From contig JBBRPC010000100.1 of NCBI GenBank assembly GCA_038228615.1, positions 1 to 12,471 of the forward strand: a DNA stretch of 12,471 nucleotides, read 5' to 3'. This DNA comes from F1-120-MAGs023 sp038228615. GTDB taxonomy: Bacteria > Actinomycetota > Acidimicrobiia > IMCC26256 > PALSA-610. A model generated the notes under the pieces. It had not been told where the DNA came from. It did no database searches and worked only from the letters and a program-made list of their open reading frames with translations. Positions 6,660 through 12,471 of this stretch are shown in pieces. Both the position numbers and the translations under genes were made by a program. Position 1 is the stretch's first letter. Every line of letters begins with the position of its first letter.

Positions 6660-7174
6660 GATCGTGTCGACGCTACCGGCCACGCTGCTCTGAGCTTCGT
6701 CCAGCCGACCTCGAGCGATTCGGGGATGACCCGTGTTTCGCCAACCGTGGTCATGAAATTCGTATCTCCGGCCCAACGCGGCAGTGCGTGGAAGTGCAGA
6801 TGCTGCGGCACCCCAGCGCCGGCGGCTTGGCCAAGGTTCGCCCCAAGATTGATGCCTTCGCATCTGTAGGCGGTTTGCAGCGCGACTACCGCGCGGCGCT
6901 TCCCACGCATGAGGTCGATGCAGACATCGTCGCTCAGTGCGGTGAGGTCACCTTCGTGACACCGAGGAGCAACCAGCAAATGGCCAGATCCGTATGGATA
7001 CAAATTCATCACAGTGATGGTCGTGGCGGTTCGTTCCAATACCAGCGTTCGCTCAGAGATCACCTCGACATCATCAAGTTGATCAATCGCACACAAAAAA
7101 CATTCCGTCGTGTTGCCCGCGATCTCCCCGACATAACGCGAGCGCCAACCGGCCCACAGCCGATCCAGAGTCAT
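6656..7174 (-). CDS. HIT-family hydrolase/phosphorylase (Ap4A phosphorylase-like)
   Basis: A 172-residue histidine-triad protein. The triad is H125-L-H127-F-H129 in PQHLHFHALPRW, where the middle His forms the nucleotidyl intermediate. Other family blocks are NLYPYGSGHLLVAP (57-70), GINLGANLGQAAGAGVPQHL (107-126) and WAGDTNFMTTVG (134-145). A CxxC pair (25-28) near the N-terminus recalls zinc-bearing HIT proteins. It closely resembles the HIT protein next to thrS in Mycobacterium (Rv2613c), described as a diadenosine tetraphosphate phosphorylase. Since Ap4A is a by-product of aminoacyl-tRNA synthetases, its coupling to thrS (ATGA overlap at 7171-7174) makes sense. Substrate is inferred from the homologue. 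Confidence 0.88.
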   Translation of the reverse strand: MTLDRLWAGWRSRYVGEIAGNTTECFLCAIDQLDDVEVISERTLVLERTATTITVMNLYPYGSGHLLVAPRCHEGDLTALSDDVCIDLMRGKRRAVVALQTAYRCEGINLGANLGQAAGAGVPQHLHFHALPRWAGDTNFMTTVGETRVIPESLEVGWTKLRAAWPVASTRS

Positions 7175-9159
7175 GCTCTGGCTGCAACTTCAGCGGCGAC
7201 GCGTGCTGAAAACTCGTCGACGCCGACTCCTCGCTCAGGCTGGTCGGCACCTCGAGCGTTCACTCCGACCGTGTCGTTCGCTAGATCGTCGTCGCCAACT
7301 ACCAACACGTATGGAACTTTTTCCATCTTGGTTCTGCGGATGCGCGCACCCAACGCTCCGGCGTGACTGTCGAGCATCTCGACCCTGACCCCTTCGGACC
7401 GCAATCGCTGCACGACACTCGACGCATACTCCACGTGGCGATCCGATACCGGAAGCACCACAGCTTGTTGCGGCGAGAGCCAGAGCGGAAACGCTCCGGC
7501 GTAATGCTCGACGAGCAGCGCGAAGAAACGCTCCACGCTGCCGAACAACGCGCGATGGATCATGATCGGTCGGTGGCGTTCGTTGTCACCACCGACATAG
7601 TGCATGTCGAAACGTTGGGGCATCTGAAAGTCGACCTGGATCGTGCTCATTTGCCACGTGCGTCCGATTGCATCGCGTGCCTGCACCGAAATCTTCGGTC
7701 CGTAAAACGCTCCTCCGCCTTCGTCCATGACGAGATCGAGACCTTTGGCAACCGCCACGATACGTAGAGCCTCAGTTGCTTCTTCCCACTCCGCGTCGGT
7801 CCCGACCGCCTTCGCCTCGGGTTTCGTCGAAAGTTCGAGATAGAAATCCGTCAGGCCATAGTCGCGCAGCAACGACAGTACGAAATCGAGCAATGAACCG
7901 AGCTCCTCGCCCATTTGCTCTTTCGTTGTGAAGATGTGGGCATCGTCCTGCGTCATGCCGCGCACACGCGTCAGGCCGTGCACAACCCCGCTTTTTTCGT
8001 AGCGATAGACACTGCCGAACTCGAACATTCGCAGCGGAAGTTCGCGGTAGCTCCGCGTGCGACTTTTGAAGATCAAGATGTGAAACGGGCAGTTCATTGG
8101 CTTCAGGTAGTACTCGGTTTCGCCGTCGATCTCCATCGGCGGGAACATTCCATCGGCGAACCATTGAAGATGACCGCTGGTGTCGAAGAGGTCCCGTTTC
8201 GTGATATGCGGTGAGTACACGAACTCGTAGCCAGATTCCTCGTGGCGCTTGCGGCTGTATTCCTCCATCAAACGACGCACGATGCCACCCTTCGGATGAA
8301 AGACGGCAAGACCGCTTCCGATCTCCTCGGGAAAGCTGAACAAGTCGAGTTCCACACCGAGCTTGCGGTGATCCCGACGCTCAGCTTCCTCAAGCCGATG
8401 CAGGTGTTCCTCGAGCGCCGACTTACTTTCCCATGCGGTCCCGTATATGCGTTGGAGTTGCGGCCCTTTTTCGTTGCCGCGCCAATACGCGCCAGCCACA
8501 CGCATCAGCTTGAAGGCGCCGAGTCGCGCAGTACTCGGTACATGCGGGCCGCGGCAGAGATCCGTAAATGTCGCGGCGCCGTCGGCACCGACGTTGCGAT
8601 AGACGCTCACTCCGTCGCCGCTCACCTCACCTGCGTCGTCGGTGTCGGCCGCTCCGCCGCGTACCTTCTCGATGATTTCTTGTTTGTATTCCTGGCCGTC
8701 GAACAACGCGAGACCCGCCGCGAATTCGAGATCTTCGCGAACAAATCGCTGATTGGCTTTCACGATCCGGCGCATCTCAGCTTCGATCTTGACAAGATCG
8801 TCCTGCGAAAATGTCGCGCCGCCAGGCAGCTCGAAGTCGTAATAGAAACCGTCGCTGATCGCCGGACCGATGGCGTATTTCGCTCCAGGGAACAGCGCTA
8901 GCACAGCCTGTGCCAACACATGCGCGGTCGAGTGGCGCAGCACCTCGCGCCCTTGGTCCGTCGCGGGTGTCACGATCGCGAGCTGCGTATCGACCACAAG
9001 CGCACGGCTCATGTCGATCCATTCGCCGTCGGCAATCGCAGCCAGCGCATCTTTGGCGAGACGCTGACCGATCGATGCAGCAACCTCAGCTGGCGTCGTA
9101 CCGCGGTCGTACTCCCGAGTGGTCCCGTCGGGCAGGGTGACCGTGACTTGGTTGCTCAT
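7171..9159 (-). CDS. thrS: Threonyl-tRNA synthetase
   Basis: A full-length 662-residue class II synthetase that charges tRNA-Thr. Domains in order: TGS (about 1-65); the editing domain with HSTAH (H76, H80) and LCRGPH (C202, H206), which clears mischarged Ser-tRNA; the catalytic core with zinc ligands C357 (KPMNCPFH), H408 (TQDDAHIF) and H535 (MIHRALFGSVERF, motif 3); and the anticodon-binding domain (about 565-662). No domain is missing. It heads the thrS-HIT-membrane protein run. No Shine-Dalgarno is evident ahead of ATG 9159, but TAAACT lies 9 nt upstream, compatible with a leaderless or very short-leader transcript. Confidence 0.97.
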   Translation of the reverse strand: MSNQVTVTLPDGTTREYDRGTTPAEVAASIGQRLAKDALAAIADGEWIDMSRALVVDTQLAIVTPATDQGREVLRHSTAHVLAQAVLALFPGAKYAIGPAISDGFYYDFELPGGATFSQDDLVKIEAEMRRIVKANQRFVREDLEFAAGLALFDGQEYKQEIIEKVRGGAADTDDAGEVSGDGVSVYRNVGADGAATFTDLCRGPHVPSTARLGAFKLMRVAGAYWRGNEKGPQLQRIYGTAWESKSALEEHLHRLEEAERRDHRKLGVELDLFSFPEEIGSGLAVFHPKGGIVRRLMEEYSRKRHEESGYEFVYSPHITKRDLFDTSGHLQWFADGMFPPMEIDGETEYYLKPMNCPFHILIFKSRTRSYRELPLRMFEFGSVYRYEKSGVVHGLTRVRGMTQDDAHIFTTKEQMGEELGSLLDFVLSLLRDYGLTDFYLELSTKPEAKAVGTDAEWEEATEALRIVAVAKGLDLVMDEGGGAFYGPKISVQARDAIGRTWQMSTIQVDFQMPQRFDMHYVGGDNERHRPIMIHRALFGSVERFFALLVEHYAGAFPLWLSPQQAVVLPVSDRHVEYASSVVQRLRSEGVRVEMLDSHAGALGARIRRTKMEKVPYVLVVGDDDLANDTVGVNARGADQPERGVGVDEFSARVAAEVAARA

Positions 9160-9168
9160 AGGTCGGCG

Positions 9169-9174
9169 AGTTTA
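9169..9174 (-). promoter_or_regulatory. Candidate -10 element for thrS
   Basis: TAAACT on the minus strand ends 9 nt before the thrS ATG. No matching -35 hexamer stands at 16-18 bp, and no Shine-Dalgarno intervenes. It is proposed as a near-leaderless start, weakly supported. Confidence 0.25.
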
Positions 9175-9197
9175 CGGCTGGGTGGTGGGCCAGCCGT
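9174..9197 (-). terminator. Perfect 8-bp hairpin between mshC and thrS
   Basis: Minus strand ACGGCTGG, 8-nt loop, CCAGCCGT, placed 14 nt after the stop of the cysteine ligase gene. There is no U tract. It could be an I-shaped terminator for the upstream gene, an operator at the thrS promoter (it touches the TAAACT element), or part of a leader. Confidence 0.4.
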
Positions 9198-9211
9198 GGC
9201 TCAATATCGAT

Positions 9212-10396
9212 CTACCCAAACTCGATCGGCCGACGAAGATCGACGCCGAGCAACCCGGCGAGTTCATGGAGTGCGCCAGGAGCTTCGGTATTCGTTCCGC
9301 CAGACAGCATTGCATCGGCGAGGTCGCCGAGCACTTCGATTGCCTTCGGTGCGTCGAGATCGTCATCGAGCGAGTCGTAGAAGCGTTGCATGAACGGCCC
9401 AGGGTCGGGCCCTGCGGTGCATCGCGACGCCGCGACGAGTCGATTGAGCAACGCGATGCCTTCATCGATATCGGTGTCGAACCACTCGAAGCCACTGCGG
9501 TAATGGTGATGCATGAGTGCCAGGCGGATCGCTCGCGGGTCGGCAACCTTGCGCAAATCGCTAATGAACACAAGGTTCCCGAGCGATTTGCTCATCTTTT
9601 CGCCTTCGTAGTTCACCATCGCCGAATGCATCCACAGACGCACAAAGGGCTTGCCGGTGAGTGCCTCGCTCTGCGCGATCTCGCATTCGTGGTGCGGAAA
9701 GATGAGATCTGTCCCGCCGCCATGAATATCGATCGTTGGCCCGTGTTCGGCCATGCTCATCGCCGAACATTCGATATGCCAGCCGGGACGACCCACACCG
9801 AATGGCGCCCGCCATGCCGGCTCGTCGGCGAGGCTCGGCTGCCACAACACGAAATCGAGCGGGGCACGCCGATGCGGATCATCAGGGTTACCGCCACGGG
9901 CACGGGCCAGTTTCACCATTCGGTCGTACGGATATTGCGACAGCTCTCCAAATTTCGGGAACGTCGTCACGTCGAAGTACACCGTCCCGTGAGATATGTA
10001 CGCATTCCCGTTGTCGAGCAATTTGGCGACGAGTTCGATAATGCCGTCGACAGCTTCCGTCGCACGGGGTTCGGCCACAGCTGGCCGCATCTCGAGCGCG
10101 TCCATATCTGCTCGGAACCGGGCGACTTCTTGTGCGGCGAGATCGAGATAGTTCATTCCGAGTTCCCGAGCCTTGGGAAGAATCGAGTCGTCGACGTCGG
10201 TGATGTTGCGCACCATGCGAACTTCATGACCGAGTGACTCAAGACGCCGGATCACAAGGTCGTACGTCAGATAGGTGGCGGCGTGGCCAAGATGCGTCGA
10301 GTCGTATGGCGTGATTCCGCACACATACATCGAAACTGTCGGCCCAGCCTCGAACGGGACAACTTTGCGTTGGGCGGTGTCGTAAAGACGCATCAT
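9212..10396 (-). CDS. mshC: MshC-type cysteine ligase (mycothiol synthesis), CysRS paralogue
   Basis: A 394-residue class I synthetase-like enzyme predicted to join cysteine to GlcN-inositol in mycothiol synthesis. Counting from TTG 10402 (two residues before the chosen start), it has CGITPYDSTHLGHAATYL (28-45, HIGH-type motif with zinc ligand C28 and Thr31), GRPGWHIECSAM (W208, C212), IFPHHE (234-239) and KMSKS (269-273). CGITPYD...HLGHA, the DPLD-like block RAPLDFVLW and ARARGGNPDDP are typical of MshC, whereas cysteinyl-tRNA synthetase has CGPTVYD...HIGNA and is usually about 460 residues. The short C-terminus also fits MshC. The start is uncertain among TTG 10402, ATG 10396 and ATG 10393; no Shine-Dalgarno is clear. 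If it is actually CysRS, the symbol would be cysS. Confidence 0.78.
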   Translation of the reverse strand: MMRLYDTAQRKVVPFEAGPTVSMYVCGITPYDSTHLGHAATYLTYDLVIRRLESLGHEVRMVRNITDVDDSILPKARELGMNYLDLAAQEVARFRADMDALEMRPAVAEPRATEAVDGIIELVAKLLDNGNAYISHGTVYFDVTTFPKFGELSQYPYDRMVKLARARGGNPDDPHRRAPLDFVLWQPSLADEPAWRAPFGVGRPGWHIECSAMSMAEHGPTIDIHGGGTDLIFPHHECEIAQSEALTGKPFVRLWMHSAMVNYEGEKMSKSLGNLVFISDLRKVADPRAIRLALMHHHYRSGFEWFDTDIDEGIALLNRLVAASRCTAGPDPGPFMQRFYDSLDDDLDAPKAIEVLGDLADAMLSGGTNTEAPGALHELAGLLGVDLRRPIEFG

Positions 10397-10433
10397 CGTC
10401 AAGCTAGTAGCTCAGTTCCAAACGACCGGCGCC

Positions 10434-10463
10434 CACGCCGGACGAAGAAGGCGCGCTTGACAA
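10434..10463. repeat. Truncated copy of the tandem repeat
   Basis: ACGCCGGACGAAGAAGGCGC resembles the last quarter of the 79-nt unit; the remainder of the unit is absent. It lies 84 nt before the same segment of the first full copy, on the side of mshC. Confidence 0.55.
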
Positions 10464-10542
10464 GTGGCAAAGCCAGCCCGGGTGAGCGAAGCGAACGACG
10501 GGTGGCGTGACACGCGTCGCGCCGGACGAAGTAGGCGCAATA
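10464..10542. repeat. Tandem repeat, full copy 1 (79 nt)
   Basis: The unit begins GTGGCAAAGCCAGCCCGGGT and ends GTAGGCGCAATA. It matches copy 2 at 76 of 79 positions. An internal segment, 10501 to 10523 approximately (GGCGTGACACGCGTCGCGCC), folds as an 8-bp stem with a 4-nt loop and one G-T pair. Both strands are open for 60 or more codons across the array; I do not think these are genes. The array occupies most of the 251-bp gap between npdG and mshC. Confidence 0.8.
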
Positions 10543-10559
10543 TGTCAGCGCAATATGCG

Positions 10560-10638
10560 GTGGCAAAGCCAGCCCGGGTGAGCAAAGCGAACGACGGGTG
10601 GCGTGACACGCGCAGCGCCGGACGAAGTAGGCGCAATA
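10560..10638. repeat. Tandem repeat, full copy 2 (79 nt)
   Basis: Second full copy, 96 nt after the first, with a 17-nt spacer (10543-10559). Of its three differences, two neighbouring changes (TC to CA) break the inner pairs of the hairpin seen in copy 1, while a smaller GCGTG/CGCGC stem remains. It ends 9 nt before the stop codon of the F420 reductase gene. Confidence 0.8.
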
Positions 10639-10647
10639 GGCAAGCCC

Positions 10648-11298
10648 TCAAATGGTGGTGAGGCGGAGGCTGGCCCGCATTTTGTGGCGCACGTTGATGG
10701 TGAGCAGCACCGCCGCGAACGTTTCCATGCCGACGGCGTTGCGGAGTGATCCGCCATCGAGGGGGCGCAAATGCGGGATCGACGAAGTGATTTCCATCAA
10801 CGCTTGGCGCGCTTCATCGTCGTCACCGAGCACGACAACATCGCTTTCCATCGTGTTGTCGAGATCTGCAAATTCGGCAGCTGGAACGAGGTGAAATGCG
10901 GTGACAACTCGGGAGCGCCACAAGAGGGCTTGGATTTCGGCGGCTACGGATCCGTGCGGCGGCAACACTGCGTTGAATTCATTGCCGTTGCGGGTGAGGT
11001 TGTTCGCCATGCTCACAACAATCTTGCCGGCGAGACGCTCAGCTTGATCGCGTACTGTCGGGATCACCGACTCTGCATGCACTGCGAGTATCACCACAGG
11101 CGCATCGCAGGCCCAGGCGTTGTCGCAGGGGATCAGGCCATTGACTCGATCGCCCCAACGTTCTCGGAGCTCGTCGACGGCGCTCTTGGCCTTGTCGACC
11201 GCCCGGGATCCGAATAGCACCTCGTGGCCCACGCTCGCGAGGCGAGCAGCAAGTCCGGCCCCGGCTGGGCCGGTCGCTCCAAGAATCCCGATACGCAT
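10648..11298 (-). CDS. npdG: NADPH-dependent F420 reductase (NpdG/Fno-like)
   Basis: A 216-residue Rossmann-fold protein predicted to pass hydride between NADPH and coenzyme F420. It begins MRIGILGATGPAGAGLAARL, a GxGxxG-like dinucleotide-binding turn, with FGSR after the second strand (the NADP-phosphate contact). Next come VVILAVHAESV (about 69-79), KIVVSMAN (91-98), SRVVTAFHLVPA (129-140), the block SDVVVLGDDDEA (150-161) and DGGSLRNA near the C-terminus. These are the blocks of actinobacterial F420 reductases. ATG 11298 was chosen because the glycine motif follows at once; the open frame to 11565 overlaps the divergent gene and has no family likeness. No Shine-Dalgarno is obvious. It is divergent from an F420-dependent oxidoreductase. 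Confidence 0.85.
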   Translation of the reverse strand: MRIGILGATGPAGAGLAARLASVGHEVLFGSRAVDKAKSAVDELRERWGDRVNGLIPCDNAWACDAPVVILAVHAESVIPTVRDQAERLAGKIVVSMANNLTRNGNEFNAVLPPHGSVAAEIQALLWRSRVVTAFHLVPAAEFADLDNTMESDVVVLGDDDEARQALMEITSSIPHLRPLDGGSLRNAVGMETFAAVLLTINVRHKMRASLRLTTI

Positions 11299-11300
11299 GG

Positions 11301-11343
11301 GGCGGGATTGTTGCACAACACACCACGTTCGCAACAACCCGCC
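11301..11343. promoter_or_regulatory. Long inverted repeat in the divergent F420 intergenic region
   Basis: GGCGGGATTGTTGC (11301-11314) and GCAACAACCCGCC (11331-11343) are reverse complements apart from one extra A, with a 16-nt spacer. Arm centres are about 30 bp apart, near three helical turns. The left arm also contains TGTTG-CA-CAACA (11309-11320). The left arm is 2 nt from the npdG start codon and the right arm is 2 nt from the candidate -10 of the other gene. An operator controlling both genes is the simplest reading, inferred from position. Confidence 0.5.
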
Positions 11344-11345
11344 TC

Positions 11346-11351
11346 TAATGT
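11346..11351 (+). promoter_or_regulatory. Candidate -10 element of the LLM oxidoreductase, leaderless type
   Basis: TAATGT is followed by exactly 6 nt and then the ATG at 11358, the usual spacing from a -10 to a transcription start. GAGG (11352-11355) is too close to the ATG to be a good ribosome binding site. No clear -35 is seen. The element lies in a small inverted repeat, GCCTC-n6-GAGGC (11341-11356). Confidence 0.4.
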
Positions 11352-11357
11352 GAGGCG

Positions 11358-12212
11358 ATGAAGTTTGGGATTCTGTTTGCCAACACCGGTGAATTCGCGA
11401 CGGGGCCGGGTTCGGTCGCGCTCGCCAAGTTCGGTGAGGAACTTGGTTTTGAATCGCTGTGGACCGTTGAGCACGTCGTGGTGCCCTCTGGCTACCAGTC
11501 GGTCTACCCCTACTCGCCCACGGGAAAAATGCCGGGCGGCGAAGACAATCCGATCCCCGACCCATTGATCTGGTTGGCGTACGTCGCGGGTGCCACGACG
11601 TCGATTCGTCTCGGAACGGGAATCCTCATTCTTCCGCAGCGCAATCCTCTGATTCTCGCCAAGCAGCTTGCGACGCTCGATGCAATGTCGGGTGGCCGGC
11701 TCGAACTCGGCGTTGGCGTTGGTTGGCTGAAAGAAGAATTCGACGCGCTCGGCGTTCCGTTTGCAGCGCGGGGCAGGCGGACCGACGAGTACATCGATGT
11801 GTTGCGCCGGGTATGGAATGAATCCGAGACGGAGTTTCGCGGCGAGTTCACGAACTTCGACGCGTTGAAGAGCTTTCCAAAACCAGCGCAACTCCACGGC
11901 CCCAAGATTCATATCGGGGGGCACACGGAGGCGGCAGCGAGGCGCGCAGGGCGCATCGGCGACGGTTTTTTTCCCGGCTACGACGTGGCCAAGCTGGTGC
12001 CTGCGATGCGAGCCGCCGCCCAAACTGCAGGTCGTGATCCTGATGCGATCGAGATCACTGCCGGCGGCAAACCCGACCTTGCGACCGTCGAGCGCTATCG
12101 CGACGAACACAACGTGAGCCGTTTCACCGTTCCGCCATTCGGCATCACGCTCGATCAGGCAAAGGCAGGGCTTGAGAAATTCGCGAACGAAGTTATTTCC
12201 AAACTCGCGTAA
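11358..12212 (+). CDS. F420-dependent LLM-class oxidoreductase
   Basis: A 284-residue TIM-barrel protein of the luciferase-like monooxygenase superfamily, the only plus-strand gene here. It opens MKFGILFANTGEF and shows LGFESLWTVEHVVVP (29-43), IRLGTGILILPQRNP (83-97), KQLATLDAMSGGRLELGVGV (102-121) followed by GWLKEEFDALGVPFAARGRR (122-141), and the late KIHIGGHTEAAARRAGRIGD block. These are typical of F420-dependent rather than flavin-dependent members, resembling the small Rv2161c-like (TIGR03619) group. The substrate cannot be told from sequence. Its neighbour, an F420 reductase, supports F420 as cofactor. The gene ends TAA directly against the dnaE stop. Confidence 0.85.
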   Translation: MKFGILFANTGEFATGPGSVALAKFGEELGFESLWTVEHVVVPSGYQSVYPYSPTGKMPGGEDNPIPDPLIWLAYVAGATTSIRLGTGILILPQRNPLILAKQLATLDAMSGGRLELGVGVGWLKEEFDALGVPFAARGRRTDEYIDVLRRVWNESETEFRGEFTNFDALKSFPKPAQLHGPKIHIGGHTEAAARRAGRIGDGFFPGYDVAKLVPAMRAAAQTAGRDPDAIEITAGGKPDLATVERYRDEHNVSRFTVPPFGITLDQAKAGLEKFANEVISKLA

Positions 12213-12471
12213 TTAGCGGCAAGCGTCGGCGCCGAAGGCGACACGCAGTTCAGCGAACAGGCCGGTCGAGCCGTCACAATTGAAATTCTCATCGAGTTTG
12301 AGGATTGTCTCACCGTCGTGGCGCTGCAGGTGCACGAACACGGCCGACTCCCCAGGATGCGCGAGCAGTAGTTCTTTGAGTCGGTTGACTTTTCCTTCGT
12401 CGAACCCCCCGGAACGCACCATCAATCGCACTGGGGGTCCTGAGTCGCCGAACAGTTCCGGGACGCTGACA
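12213..12471 (-). CDS. dnaE: DNA polymerase III subunit alpha, C-terminal fragment
   Basis: The last 85 codons of a gene entering from the right edge. The peptide has VSVPELF, GPPVRLMV, RLKELLLAHPGESAVFVHL, ILKLDENF and a final GLFAELRVAFG, which match the C-terminal region of bacterial replicative polymerase DnaE (after the OB domain, where tau contact is made in known enzymes). Short in-frame GTG codons inside should not be taken as starts, since the frame is open to the window edge. The stop TAA (complement of 12213-12215) touches the stop of the convergent oxidoreductase gene. Assignment rests on 85 residues. Confidence 0.8.
   Translation of the reverse strand, partial: VSVPELFGDSGPPVRLMVRSGGFDEGKVNRLKELLLAHPGESAVFVHLQRHDGETILKLDENFNCDGSTGLFAELRVAFGADACR

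Noticed and set aside
9119..10237. A 372-codon open frame on the plus strand opposite the cysteine ligase gene
   Set aside because: It is antisense to a gene with clear family motifs, and its translation shows no recognisable domain. Long antisense frames are common in GC-rich DNA.
9212..10396. Plain cysteinyl-tRNA synthetase
   Set aside because: The HIGH-region and mid-protein motifs and the short C-terminus fit MshC better; kept as the stated alternative.
10434..10638. CRISPR array
   Set aside because: Only two full copies with a long 79-nt unit, a 17-nt spacer and a degenerate edge copy; no cas genes nearby.
10412..10661. Small protein genes encoded by the tandem repeat on either strand
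   Set aside because: Both strands are open to a similar extent, the products are Arg-rich repeats without domains, and no ribosome binding site is evident.
11299..11565. N-terminal extension of the F420 reductase
   Set aside because: It would overlap the divergent oxidoreductase gene by about 200 nt and add low-complexity residues ahead of the glycine motif.
12213..12431. A separate 72-residue gene starting at 12431
   Set aside because: The frame stays open to the window edge and the upstream residues continue the DnaE C-terminal pattern, so the GTG is internal.

Overview
The window looks like a chromosomal segment of a moderately GC-rich actinomycete, most likely of the class Acidimicrobiia (Ilumatobacter-like). 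This rests on gene content: a phosphatidylinositol / PI-mannoside (PIM) gene series, a MshC-type mycothiol ligase, and coenzyme F420 enzymes. The class-level placement is an inference from protein resemblance, not a search result. Every gene but one lies on the minus strand, so transcription mostly runs from right to left.

Right end (10648-12471): the C-terminus of a DNA polymerase III alpha subunit (dnaE) enters from the right edge. It converges with an F420-dependent luciferase-like oxidoreductase, and their stop codons abut as TAATTA. The oxidoreductase is divergent from an NADPH-dependent F420 reductase (npdG-like), and the short gap between them carries a strong inverted repeat. This pair would make reduced F420 and then use it.

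Middle right (9212-10647): a tandem intergenic repeat (two 79-nt copies, 76 of 79 identical, plus a truncated copy) separates npdG from a cysteine-ligase gene that fits MshC (mycothiol synthesis) better than cysteinyl-tRNA synthetase. An 8-bp hairpin separates this gene from thrS.

Centre (2758-9159): thrS, a HIT-family nucleotide phosphorylase, a small two-helix membrane protein of unknown function, mscL, phosphatidylinositol-phosphate synthase (pgsA type), PIM acyltransferase (patA) and PI alpha-mannosyltransferase (pimA). The core order thrS-HIT-pgsA-patA-pimA is the one known from Mycobacterium. Here the membrane protein and mscL are inserted between HIT and pgsA. Several junctions are ATGA or GTGA overlaps, which points to translational coupling.

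Left end (1-2614): lemA, htpX, a DUF3048 lipoprotein and the first 24 codons of pdxS (PLP synthase), all closely spaced and probably co-transcribed from the 143-bp gap ahead of lemA.

No RNA gene, insertion sequence, prophage or CRISPR array was recognised, and no stretch above 300 bases lacks a gene. Most of the window is ordinary housekeeping sequence. The least explained items are the tandem repeat and its apparent remnant in the 3' end of pgsA, the inverted repeat between the F420 genes, and the unknown membrane protein. I saw no convincing new multi-gene system.
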